Source: Bacillus_CJ salitolerans (lineage in GTDB: Bacteria; Bacillota; Bacilli; Bacillales; SA4). Taken from it: a stretch of DNA of 64,000 nucleotides. The notes beneath the pieces are model-generated. The model saw only the letters and a list, made by a program, of their open reading frames with translations. It searched no databases and was not told the DNA's origin. Below, one piece after another: positions 51,157 to 59,664 of this stretch (the stretch's first letter is position 1; every line of letters begins with the position of its first letter). The position numbers were made by a program, and so were the translations under genes. The stretch is taken from NCBI RefSeq assembly GCF_042680805.1, contig NZ_JBHUEM010000001.1, forward strand, positions 240,112 through 304,111. The letters are read 5' to 3'.

Positions 51157-52685
51157 GTGATGAAAAAAGCTTAGAACAGCAAAAGAAAGAAGCTGCTCAA
51201 AAAGCGAAGGAAGAAGCAATGCGTCGCATTGCTGAAAAGAAGAGCGAAGCAACGGAGGAAGGTGCCATTTCTCCTGAAAAAACAAAAGAAGAATTAAAAC
51301 GAGAAGCAGCTGCGAAGGCAAAGGAAGCAGCCGCCAAAAGACTAGCAGAAAAACAAGCACAGGAAAGCGGAGAAAGCGAAGAGCCTGCTGCTGAAAAAAC
51401 AAAAGAAGAATTAAAACGAGAAGCAGCTGCGAAGGCAAAAGAAGCAGCCGCCAAAAGACTAGCAGAAAAACAAGCACAGGAAAGCGGAGAAAGCGAAGAG
51501 CCTGCTGCTGAAAAAACAAAAGAAGAATTAAAACGAGAATCAGCTGCGAAGGCAAAGGAAGCAGCCGCCAAAAGACTAGCAGAAAAACAAGCACAGGAAA
51601 GCGGAGAAAGCGAAGAGCCTGCTGCTGAAAAAACAAAAGAAGAATTAAAACGAGAAGCAGCTGCGAAGGCAAAGGAAGCAGCTGCCAAAAGATTAGCAGA
51701 AAAACAAGCACAGGAAAGTGGAGAAAGCGGTGAGCCTGCTGCTGAAAAAACGAAAGAAGAATTAAAGCGCGAAGCCGCTGAGAAAGCAAAAGCAGCAGCC
51801 GCTAAAAGATTAGCAGAGAAGCAAGCTGCAGAAGGTGAAAGTCAACAAGAGGGTCCAGAGGACATAGATGTTGCAAAACAAAAAGCAGCAGCTGCTGCAA
51901 AAGCAAAAGCAGCTGCTGCTGCCAAGGCAAAAGCTGCGGCACTAGCAAAGCAAAACAGAGAGTCCGGAGATGCCGAAGGTTCTGCTGATGATGAAAAGGC
52001 CAAAGCAGTTGCAGCGGCAAAAGCAAAGGCGGCCGCAGCGGCAAAAGCAAAAGCAGCTGCCCAGGCTACGGCTGGAGGCGGAGATGCAGATGACGAAAAG
52101 GCGAAAGCCATAGCCGCTGCCAAGGCCAAAGCAGCCGCAGCCGCTGCAGCTAAGGCCAAAGCAGGGGCATCTTCTGATGCTGCAAAGGAAAAGGAAGAAC
52201 AAAAGCCATCACCTAATCAACCTTACTTAGATAAATATGTGAAGGTAATAAAAGAACATTTAGGCGATGTATTAGAAGACTCATATATTAATCGTTTATC
52301 AAAGGATGTTCCAACATTAGTAGCAAAACAAGATACGTATTATAAAATTGCAGAATTTCTAAAGTTTAACGAACAGTTGAGCTTTGAATACTTATCTGAA
52401 TTGCATGGAACAGATTTTGTCACACATATGGAAGTCTACGTACATTTTTATTCCTACAAGAATCGTCAATCTGTTGCTTTAAAAGTGAAGATCGATCGTG
52501 ATGAACCGGGTATTAATTCTTTAGCTAAGCTTTGGGAAGGTGCGAACTGGCCAGAGCGAGAGGCATACGATTTACTAGGAATTAAGTTTACTGGACATCC
52601 AAATTTAACTAGAATTATGTTACCTGATGAGTGGGTAGGGTATCCACTTAGAAAAGACTATGAACCGTACGATGTGGAGGTGTAG
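51153..52685 (+). CDS. nuoC: Complex I subunit NuoC with a long repetitive N-terminal extension
   Basis: The 510-residue product is about three times the usual NuoC size. The NuoC domain occupies about 357-510 (LDKYVKVIKEHLGDVLED, NWPEREAYDLLGIKF, RKDYEPYDVEV). Before it lies a highly charged Ala/Lys/Glu region that should form long helices or coiled coil. It contains five tandem 39-residue repeats (KTKEELKREAAAKAKEAAAK cores) and then AKAKAAA-type stretches. The DNA repeats are 117 bp and nearly identical. I recall shorter extensions of this type in NuoC of Bacillus; the role is unknown. Confidence 0.93.
   Translation: MSDEKSLEQQKKEAAQKAKEEAMRRIAEKKSEATEEGAISPEKTKEELKREAAAKAKEAAAKRLAEKQAQESGESEEPAAEKTKEELKREAAAKAKEAAAKRLAEKQAQESGESEEPAAEKTKEELKRESAAKAKEAAAKRLAEKQAQESGESEEPAAEKTKEELKREAAAKAKEAAAKRLAEKQAQESGESGEPAAEKTKEELKREAAEKAKAAAAKRLAEKQAAEGESQQEGPEDIDVAKQKAAAAAKAKAAAAAKAKAAALAKQNRESGDAEGSADDEKAKAVAAAKAKAAAAAKAKAAAQATAGGGDADDEKAKAIAAAKAKAAAAAAAKAKAGASSDAAKEKEEQKPSPNQPYLDKYVKVIKEHLGDVLEDSYINRLSKDVPTLVAKQDTYYKIAEFLKFNEQLSFEYLSELHGTDFVTHMEVYVHFYSYKNRQSVALKVKIDRDEPGINSLAKLWEGANWPEREAYDLLGIKFTGHPNLTRIMLPDEWVGYPLRKDYEPYDVEV
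51276..51860 (+). repeat. Five 117-bp tandem repeats within nuoC
   Basis: Units begin at 51276, 51393, 51510, 51627 and 51744, an exact 117-bp period. The first four are nearly identical in DNA; the fifth has more changes. The period keeps the frame, so copy number can change without frameshift. Confidence 0.95.
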
Positions 52686-52688
52686 TCA

Positions 52689-53789
52689 TTGATTCGTACT
52701 GAAGAAATGCTACTAAACGTAGGTCCACAGCATCCTAGTACACATGGAGTTTTCCGTATCGTACTTAAAATTGATGGGGAAATCATAAAGGAAGCTACTC
52801 CGGTTATTGGATATCTTCACCGTGGTACTGAGAAATTAGCAGAAGACCTACAATATACACAAATTATTCCTTACACTGACCGCATGGACTATTTATCAGC
52901 CATGACGAACAATTATGTAATCTGTCATGCTGTAGAAACAATGATGGGGTTAGAAATTCCCGAAAGAGCAGAATATCTTCGTGTACTTGCAATGGAACTA
53001 GGACGTGTTGCTAGTCACTTAGTGTGGTATGGTACCTACTTATTGGATATTGGTGCCGTAAGTCCATTCCTTTATGCGTTTCGTGAACGTGAAATGATTA
53101 TTAATCTTTTAAATGAACTTTCTGGGGCTCGTTTAACGTTCAATTATATGCGTGTGGGTGGAGTGAAATGGGATGCTCCAGAAGGTTGGATTGAGAAAGT
53201 TAGCGAGTTTGTCCCTTATATGAGAAAACAGTTAGCTGGCTATCATGAGCTTGTAACTGGAAACGAGATCTTTATGTCTCGTGTCAAAGGGGTAGGGAAG
53301 TACACGAAAGAAGAAGCGTTTGCTTATTCGTTAAGCGGAGCAAATCTGCGTAGTACTGGAGTGAAATGGGATCTGAGAAAAGATGAACCGTATTCCATTT
53401 ACGACCGCTTTAAGTTTGACGTTCCTATAAGAGAAGAGGGAGATTGTTGGTCACGTTACCACTGCCGAATGGAAGAGATAGAGGAATCTCTGAAAATTAT
53501 TGAGCAAGCTGTAGAACAATTTCCTGCAGAAGGCGAGATTATGGCGAAAGTGCCAAAAATCATCAAGGCACCTGCTGGTGAAGCTTTTGTTCGAATTGAA
53601 TCACCGCGTGGTGAGATTGGTTGTTATATTGCAAGTGATGGAAAGAAAGAACCATACCGCTTAAAGTTTAGGCGTCCATCATTCTATAATCTTCAAATAT
53701 TGCCAAAGCTATTAGAAGGTGAGAATATGGCGAACTTGATTGCTATCTTAGGTGGAATTGATATTGTACTTGGGGAGGTTGACGGTTAA
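52689..53789 (+). CDS. nuoD: Complex I subunit NuoD
   Basis: The 49-kDa-type subunit that forms the quinone site with NuoB, 366 residues. It has NVGPQHPSTHGVFRIVLK and GYLHRGTEKLAE at the start, SPRGEIGCYI, and the C-terminal IDIVLGEVDG. TTG 52689 follows GGAGGTG by 7 nt. It overlaps nuoH by one base. Confidence 0.95.
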   Translation: MIRTEEMLLNVGPQHPSTHGVFRIVLKIDGEIIKEATPVIGYLHRGTEKLAEDLQYTQIIPYTDRMDYLSAMTNNYVICHAVETMMGLEIPERAEYLRVLAMELGRVASHLVWYGTYLLDIGAVSPFLYAFREREMIINLLNELSGARLTFNYMRVGGVKWDAPEGWIEKVSEFVPYMRKQLAGYHELVTGNEIFMSRVKGVGKYTKEEAFAYSLSGANLRSTGVKWDLRKDEPYSIYDRFKFDVPIREEGDCWSRYHCRMEEIEESLKIIEQAVEQFPAEGEIMAKVPKIIKAPAGEAFVRIESPRGEIGCYIASDGKKEPYRLKFRRPSFYNLQILPKLLEGENMANLIAILGGIDIVLGEVDG

Positions 53790-54793
53790 TGATTGAAAAT
53801 CTATTACAATCTACTCCAAGTCTTACTAATTTCGCTATTTTCTTTGGATTAGCTACCGCTTTACTAATGGTAGTATTAGGATTCGTTACTTATGGAATTC
53901 TAGCAGAACGTAAAGTAATGGGTTTTATGCAGGGACGTATCGGTCCTAACCAAGTTGGAGGAAGATGGGGGTTACTACAAACCGTTGCAGACGTTTTAAA
54001 GCTCCTTCTGAAAGAAGATACGATTCCCAAATTGGCAGATAAACCTTTGTTTATCATTGCACCTGTAATAGCGTTTACACCAGCTTTTATGGTATTGGCG
54101 ACAATACCATTTACAGATGCTTTCCAGTTTGCTGATATTGGAGTGGGCTTACTATATTATATCGCCATATCTGGAATTACAACAATTGGTGTTGTAACAG
54201 GGGGCTGGGCGTCTAACAATAAATATGCATTAATGGGTGGAATGCGTGCCGCTGCACAAATGATTTCGTATGAAATTCCGCTTGTTATGTCAGTGATTGG
54301 CGTTATTCTTCTATCAGGAAGCCTTAACTTAAATGATATTATTGCGGCACAAGCAGATACGACTTGGTTTATTCTCCTTCAACCTATTGCATTCTTAGTT
54401 TTCTTCATCGCATCGGTTGCTGAATTAAACCGTACACCGTTTGACTTACCGGAAGCAGAGTCTGAACTTGTTGCCGGTTTCCATGTAGAGTACTCAGGAT
54501 TTCGCTGGGCATTTTTCATGCTTGCTGAATATGTGTATTTTTTTGCAATGGCAGCATTAACAACAGTTCTATTCCTAGGAGGATGGTTAGCTCCATTTGG
54601 ACTAACCTTTATACCGGGTGCTGTATGGTTTGCATTAAAGTTCGCACTGGTAGTCTTTATCTTAATCTGGTTCCGAGTGACATTCCCACGTCTACGTGCG
54701 GATCAATTGATGGAATTTGGCTGGAAGGTGCTATTACCAGTAGCTCTTGTTAATATTTTTTTAACAGCACTAATGAAAGAACTATTCTTTTAA
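53789..54793 (+). CDS. nuoH: Complex I subunit NuoH
   Basis: The membrane subunit joining the arms, 334 residues with about eight helices. It has ERKVMGFMQGRIGPNQVGG and the acidic quinone-site loop AELNRTPFDLPEAESELVAG, both strongly conserved. Confidence 0.95.
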   Translation: MIENLLQSTPSLTNFAIFFGLATALLMVVLGFVTYGILAERKVMGFMQGRIGPNQVGGRWGLLQTVADVLKLLLKEDTIPKLADKPLFIIAPVIAFTPAFMVLATIPFTDAFQFADIGVGLLYYIAISGITTIGVVTGGWASNNKYALMGGMRAAAQMISYEIPLVMSVIGVILLSGSLNLNDIIAAQADTTWFILLQPIAFLVFFIASVAELNRTPFDLPEAESELVAGFHVEYSGFRWAFFMLAEYVYFFAMAALTTVLFLGGWLAPFGLTFIPGAVWFALKFALVVFILIWFRVTFPRLRADQLMEFGWKVLLPVALVNIFLTALMKELFF

Positions 54794-54827
54794 ACTATAA
54801 ATCGTTTTAGAAAAGGGGTGTGAAAGC

Positions 54828-55247
54828 ATGCTAGGATTAGCGAAAGGATTGAAATATACCCTTCAAAACTTAACGAAAAAGAAAGTCACATATGATTATC
54901 CAAACGAACCATTACCACTTCCAGATCGTTTTAGAGGGATCCAAAAGTTTTATCCTGAGAAATGTATCGTTTGTAATCAATGTGCGAATATCTGTCCGAC
55001 TGACTGTATTCAGTTAACAGGAAAAAAACACCCTGATCCGAATAAAAAAGGAAAAGTCATTGATACCTATGATATAAACTTTGAGATTTGTATCTTGTGT
55101 GACCTTTGCACAGAGGTGTGTCCGACAGAAGCAATCGTTATGACAAACAATTTTGAACTTGCTGAATATAGCCGTGACAATTTATTCAAAAACCTTGAGT
55201 GGCTAGATGAAAACGATGCGAACGTACGAAAGGAGAACAAAGCATGA
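54828..55247 (+). CDS. nuoI: Complex I subunit NuoI (two [4Fe-4S] clusters)
   Basis: A 139-residue ferredoxin-like subunit. The first cluster uses Cys46, 49 and 52 (CIVCNQCANICP), the second Cys88, 91 and 94 (CILCDLCTEVCP), each with the matching fourth cysteine of the other motif (98 and 56). AAAGGGGTG precedes the start. It overlaps nuoJ by 4 nt. Confidence 0.95.
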   Translation: MLGLAKGLKYTLQNLTKKKVTYDYPNEPLPLPDRFRGIQKFYPEKCIVCNQCANICPTDCIQLTGKKHPDPNKKGKVIDTYDINFEICILCDLCTEVCPTEAIVMTNNFELAEYSRDNLFKNLEWLDENDANVRKENKA

Positions 55248-55759
55248 GTGGCGAGTTTCTAGTTTTTCTTGTATTAGCATTAATCGCTATTGCCGGTGGA
55301 ATTCTCATGATTAACCTCTCGCAAGTCGTACACATGGTTATAGCATTAGTATTTTCATTTATAAGCATTGCTGGGATTTATGTATTATTATCAGCAGAAT
55401 TTGTAGCAGCCGTACAAATTTTAATTTATTCCGGTGCCATTACCATCATTATGTTATTTGGAATTATGCTGACGAGGCACAATGATAAAAGTGAGCCTAA
55501 AACGAGCGTTTCGAAACAAATATTAATTATTGGTGGTATCGCTATTTTCGCGGTAACGATGTACTTTGGTATTTTTGACTTAGATCTAGGAAATCAAGCC
55601 ACTGAACTACACGTGGAAAACACAAAGCAAATTGGAATTGAGCTCTATTCAAAATTTGTAATTCCTTTTGAGCTCATGTCAGTAGTGTTATTAGTAGCTT
55701 TAGTCGGTGCGATTATTTTAGCTAAAAGAGACGATGAAAAGGAGGCAAACAAGGAATGA
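55244..55759 (+). CDS. nuoJ: Complex I subunit NuoJ
   Basis: A membrane subunit of 171 residues with five helices, including the family segment FVAAVQILIYSGAITIIMLFGIML. It is coupled to nuoI and nuoK by ATGA overlaps. Confidence 0.93.
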   Translation: MSGEFLVFLVLALIAIAGGILMINLSQVVHMVIALVFSFISIAGIYVLLSAEFVAAVQILIYSGAITIIMLFGIMLTRHNDKSEPKTSVSKQILIIGGIAIFAVTMYFGIFDLDLGNQATELHVENTKQIGIELYSKFVIPFELMSVVLLVALVGAIILAKRDDEKEANKE

Positions 55760-56070
55760 GTTCAATTCCATTATCAGCCTACCTCGTATTAGCCCTAATT
55801 TTATTCTGCATTGGTTTATATGGTGCGTTAACAAAGCGTAATGCAGTTGTCGTGTTAATCTCTATTGAGTTAATGCTAAATGCAGTTAATATTAATTTAG
55901 TTGCATTTAGTAAGTATGGAGTAAATCCAAGTATTACTGGTCAAATTTTCTCACTCTTTACGATTACTGTAGCAGCTGCTGAAGCAGCAGTGGGATTAGC
56001 CATCTTAATTGCTTTATATCGAAATCGTGCAACTGTTAATGTAGATGAAATGAATATGTTGAAACGTTAA
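55756..56070 (+). CDS. nuoK: Complex I subunit NuoK
   Basis: A 104-residue membrane subunit with three helices and the buried glutamates in SIELMLNAVNINLVAFS and AAAEAAVGLAI. It overlaps nuoJ. The usual tight spacing is broken after it by a 198-bp repeat-bearing gap. Confidence 0.94.
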   Translation: MSSIPLSAYLVLALILFCIGLYGALTKRNAVVVLISIELMLNAVNINLVAFSKYGVNPSITGQIFSLFTITVAAAEAAVGLAILIALYRNRATVNVDEMNMLKR

Positions 56071-56074
56071 TTTA

Positions 56075-56240
56075 AAAAAGCGAAAGCGCCAAAAGTTTGG
56101 CCAATAAATGCCGACATTCCTGTCGGCAACGGTCAAAACTCTGCACATAATGTGCTGCCTGACAAACATACTTCTTCATCAGCGAATGATGGGTAGCTAT
56201 AGATTATTTGGTCATTGTCGGACTAGGTGCTGGAGCTTAG
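56075..56240. repeat. Interspersed element between nuoK and nuoL
   Basis: The segment starts GCGAAAGCGCC and ends AGGTGCTGGAGCT (56225-56237), whose exact inverse is at 10634-10646. It contains the hairpin GCCGACA-TTCC-TGTCGGC (56110-56127), which shares its loop with those at 33520-33577. I recall this style of repeat (GCGCTTTCGC and GCTCCAGC ends) as common in Bacillus. No coding frame is supported. Confidence 0.7.
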
Positions 56241-56268
56241 ATTCCAAAAAAGGGGATTGTGATACAAA

Positions 56269-58137
56269 ATGATGGAAAATGCTTGGTTAATACCGCTTTT
56301 TCCGCTTGCCTCCTTTTTAACACTACTTCTAATCGGCAAACGGATGAAAGAAGGAAGTGCATATGTAGGTATTGCGTTCACGTTTTTCTCCCTTGTATAT
56401 TCTGTTATCGTTCTGATGAATCGCTTATATGGCGAGAACATCAAGTCAGAATTTACATGGTTATCCATTGGAGAAACTCAGTTAACCGCTGGCTTTGAAG
56501 TGAATCAACTTAATGCGTTAATGTTAGTGATTGTTTCACTAGTCAGCTTTCTAGTACATATGTATTCAAAAGGGTATATGCATGATGACGAACGCTTTCA
56601 TGTTTTTTATGCATACTTAGGGTTATTTACTTTTGCAATGTTAGGTTTAGTATTATCACCTAACTTACTTCAAACCTATATCTTCTGGGAGCTTGTAGGG
56701 CTTGGTTCATTCTTACTTATCGGGTTTTATTTTTATAAGAAGGATGCACGTGCCGCAGCAAAAAAAGCTTTCATCATGACACGTATTGGAGATGTTGGAT
56801 TATTAATAGGAATGATCCTGTTATTCTGGCAAGTAGGTAGCTTCGAGTACGATGAAATCTTTAGTGCTGTTGCAGCTGGAAGTATATCGTATGAAATGAT
56901 TACATTAACAGCCATCCTAATTTTCGTAGGGGCTATTGGGAAATCTGGACAGTTTCCATTACATACATGGTTACCAGATGCTATGGAAGGTCCAACACCT
57001 GTATCAGCACTTATACATGCTGCAACGATGGTAGCTGCAGGTGTGTATTTAGTAGCAGCACTGTTCCCGCTATTTTCAGCAAGTGAAGCGGCTCTATATA
57101 CAGTTGCAGTAATTGGTGGAATTACAGCCATTTTTGCCGCATCGATCGGTCTTGTCCAAACTGATATTAAACGTGTTTTAGCATACTCGACTGTCAGTCA
57201 GTTAGGATACATGATGCTAGCATTAGGGTCTGCTGGTTATGTAGCTGGTGTGTTTCATCTAATGACACATGCATTCTTTAAAGCATTATTGTTTTTAGCA
57301 GCTGGAAGTGTCATTCATGCAACACATATCCAAGATATCGAAAAATTAGGTGGGCTTTGGAAAAAGCTTCGTTTCACCGCTCCATTATTTTTAATTGGAA
57401 CATTAGCAATTAGTGGGGTACCTTTATTCTCAGGATTCTTTAGTAAAGAAGAAATTTTATTGGCAACTTGGGCTCACGGCAATTATGGCCTATTCTGGTT
57501 AGCGGTAGTTGCAGCTTTCTTTACAGCATTCTATATGTTCCGACTATTCTTCTTGGTGTTTACAGGAGAGCAAAGGGAAAAGGTGCAGCATGTTCATGAG
57601 TCACATGGTGTCATGCTATTTCCAATGATCGTCCTTGGGGTGTTAGCAATTGTTGCTGGTTATGTAAATACTCCATGGTTTGGAACATTTTTAGGAGACT
57701 GGTTAGTTGAAGGAAACCACGCTTTAGGACATGGTCATATTGAAGGGCCATTTTGGATTATGGTAGTTGCGACTCTCGTATCATTAGCAGGAATTTTATT
57801 GGCATATATGATTTATGGAAATAAGAAAATTAGTCGTGACTGGCTATCCTCCTATTTCCCAGCAGGATACAGTATTTTGAAAAACAAATACTTTGTAGAT
57901 GAGTTTTACCAAAATTCAATCGTTTTTGCAACGAAGACATTTAGTTTGTTCCTAAAATATATTGAACTGTTTATTATCGAAGGAATTATTAAGGCTGTTA
58001 AAGGGATTACGTTTAGTATCAATAGATTTGGTACGTCATTACAAAATGGTCAAGTTCAAGTGTACGGATCCATTGCATTTGTAGGGTTAGCTGTACTTAT
58101 CTTGATTTATGCACTTGCAGGGGGGTATATAGGATGA
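56269..58137 (+). CDS. nuoL: Complex I subunit NuoL
   Basis: An antiporter-like proton-pumping subunit, 622 residues with about 15-16 helices and the long lateral helix at the C-terminus. The core has IFWELVGLGSFLLIGFY, QFPLHTWLPDAMEGPTPVSALIHAATMV and SQLGYMML. The ribosome binding site AGGGGA is 13 nt from ATG 56269, a long spacing left by the upstream repeat. ATG 56272 is one codon later. Confidence 0.95.
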   Translation: MMENAWLIPLFPLASFLTLLLIGKRMKEGSAYVGIAFTFFSLVYSVIVLMNRLYGENIKSEFTWLSIGETQLTAGFEVNQLNALMLVIVSLVSFLVHMYSKGYMHDDERFHVFYAYLGLFTFAMLGLVLSPNLLQTYIFWELVGLGSFLLIGFYFYKKDARAAAKKAFIMTRIGDVGLLIGMILLFWQVGSFEYDEIFSAVAAGSISYEMITLTAILIFVGAIGKSGQFPLHTWLPDAMEGPTPVSALIHAATMVAAGVYLVAALFPLFSASEAALYTVAVIGGITAIFAASIGLVQTDIKRVLAYSTVSQLGYMMLALGSAGYVAGVFHLMTHAFFKALLFLAAGSVIHATHIQDIEKLGGLWKKLRFTAPLFLIGTLAISGVPLFSGFFSKEEILLATWAHGNYGLFWLAVVAAFFTAFYMFRLFFLVFTGEQREKVQHVHESHGVMLFPMIVLGVLAIVAGYVNTPWFGTFLGDWLVEGNHALGHGHIEGPFWIMVVATLVSLAGILLAYMIYGNKKISRDWLSSYFPAGYSILKNKYFVDEFYQNSIVFATKTFSLFLKYIELFIIEGIIKAVKGITFSINRFGTSLQNGQVQVYGSIAFVGLAVLILIYALAGGYIG

Positions 58138-59660
58138 ATGAATCGATTCTTTTATCACTTTTAATATTCTCCCCACTGTTAGGTATGTTGTTATTGCTCT
58201 TCATACCTAAAACACAAGAAAATACAATAAAGCTTGTCGGCTTTTTAGGCACTTTATTACCATTAGCTGTTGCTCTAGTTATTTATATGCAATATAAGGG
58301 TGGAAAGGCATTATCCTCTTTTTCTGAGGCTTATGAATGGATTCAATTCGGTTATTTTCCAGGAATAGAAGTTCGTCTTTTTGCTATTGATTATGAGCTT
58401 GGTATTAATGGGTTTTCAATGTTACTACTTTTACTTACAACGATTTTGGCATCACTTGCAGCGATTGCATCGATTCATATTAAGAAGGAATGGAAAGGAT
58501 ATTTTATGTTATTCCTTCTATTGGAGCTTGGTATGCTTGGTGTATTTGCGGCTGAGAACCTACTATTATTCTTCATTTTCTTTGAGCTTACATTGATTCC
58601 AATGTTTTTCCTAATTGGAAAATGGGGATATTTTGACCGTGAAAAAGCAGCATATAGTTATCTCGTTTACAATGGAATTGGCTCTGCCATTCTTTTAATC
58701 GTAATCATTGTACTGTTTGCAAGAACAGGTACTTCTAATATTGCATTACTTAGTGAAATCCTTTCAGGGAATATCCCAAGTAATCAAATTCCACTTCCAA
58801 TTACAACTGAGTTAAGATGGGGATTGTTCTTAGGAATATTAGTAGCATTCGGAGTAAAGCTTCCTATTTTTCCTTTGCATAGCTGGATGTTACGAGTTCA
58901 CGTACAGGCACCTCCATCAATCGTAATGCTTCATTCGGGAATTCTATTGAAGATTGGTGCATTCGGTTTAATTCGATTTGGAGCGGGATTATTTCCCGAG
59001 GAATTTGTATCATTTTCAGTCATTTTAGCTATTCTTGGTGTGATAAATCTTTTATATGGTGCGTTTTTGGCTTTCATTCAAGACGATTTCAAAATGGTAC
59101 TTGCATACTCAAGTATTTCCCACATGGGAATTGTTTTGATAGGATTAGCTGCACTAAATGAAGCGGGAATTCAGGGTGCTATTTTCCAAGTGATTTCTCA
59201 CGGGTTAATCTCGGCATTATTGTTCTTTTTAGTAGGAGTTCTATATGAACGTGTTCATACTTCTTCTTTAATGAACCTTGGAGGAATATCGAAAGTAATG
59301 CCACTAACAGCAGGATTTATCCTAACCGGGGCAATGGCATCATTAGGTCTTCCTGGTATGTCAGGCTTTGTTAGTGAGTTTATGGCGTTCCTAGGCTTAT
59401 TTAAAGAAATGCCAATCATTGCAGCAGTCGGTACCATTGGAATCATTATGACAGCCGTTTACTTATTGCGTGCGGTGCTAAATATGACGTATGGTCCACT
59501 TAATGAAAAAATTACTGAAGTAGTTGATATAAGACGTGTTGAGTTAGTTCCAGTTCTAATTCTAGTTGGATTAATTGTATTAATTGGTGTATATCCTGCT
59601 GTATTAACTGGTCCACTTCAATCAACACTAGAGACTATTATGATAGGAATAGGGGGGTGA
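58134..59660 (+). CDS. nuoM: Complex I subunit NuoM
   Basis: An antiporter-like subunit, 508 residues with about 14 helices. It has LLLFFIFFELTLIPMFFLIGKWG and KLPIFPLHSWMLRVHVQAPP. The usual PLHxWLPdAH motif reads PLHSWMLRVH here, keeping the key His but with changed neighbours. It starts by ATGA overlap with nuoL. Confidence 0.95.
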   Translation: MNESILLSLLIFSPLLGMLLLLFIPKTQENTIKLVGFLGTLLPLAVALVIYMQYKGGKALSSFSEAYEWIQFGYFPGIEVRLFAIDYELGINGFSMLLLLLTTILASLAAIASIHIKKEWKGYFMLFLLLELGMLGVFAAENLLLFFIFFELTLIPMFFLIGKWGYFDREKAAYSYLVYNGIGSAILLIVIIVLFARTGTSNIALLSEILSGNIPSNQIPLPITTELRWGLFLGILVAFGVKLPIFPLHSWMLRVHVQAPPSIVMLHSGILLKIGAFGLIRFGAGLFPEEFVSFSVILAILGVINLLYGAFLAFIQDDFKMVLAYSSISHMGIVLIGLAALNEAGIQGAIFQVISHGLISALLFFLVGVLYERVHTSSLMNLGGISKVMPLTAGFILTGAMASLGLPGMSGFVSEFMAFLGLFKEMPIIAAVGTIGIIMTAVYLLRAVLNMTYGPLNEKITEVVDIRRVELVPVLILVGLIVLIGVYPAVLTGPLQSTLETIMIGIGG

Positions 59661-59664
59661 GGAG

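Noticed and set aside
51079..51789. 236-codon reverse-strand frame in nuoC
   Set aside because: It mirrors the 117-bp repeats and encodes only leucine/phenylalanine-rich repeats; it is a shadow of nuoC.
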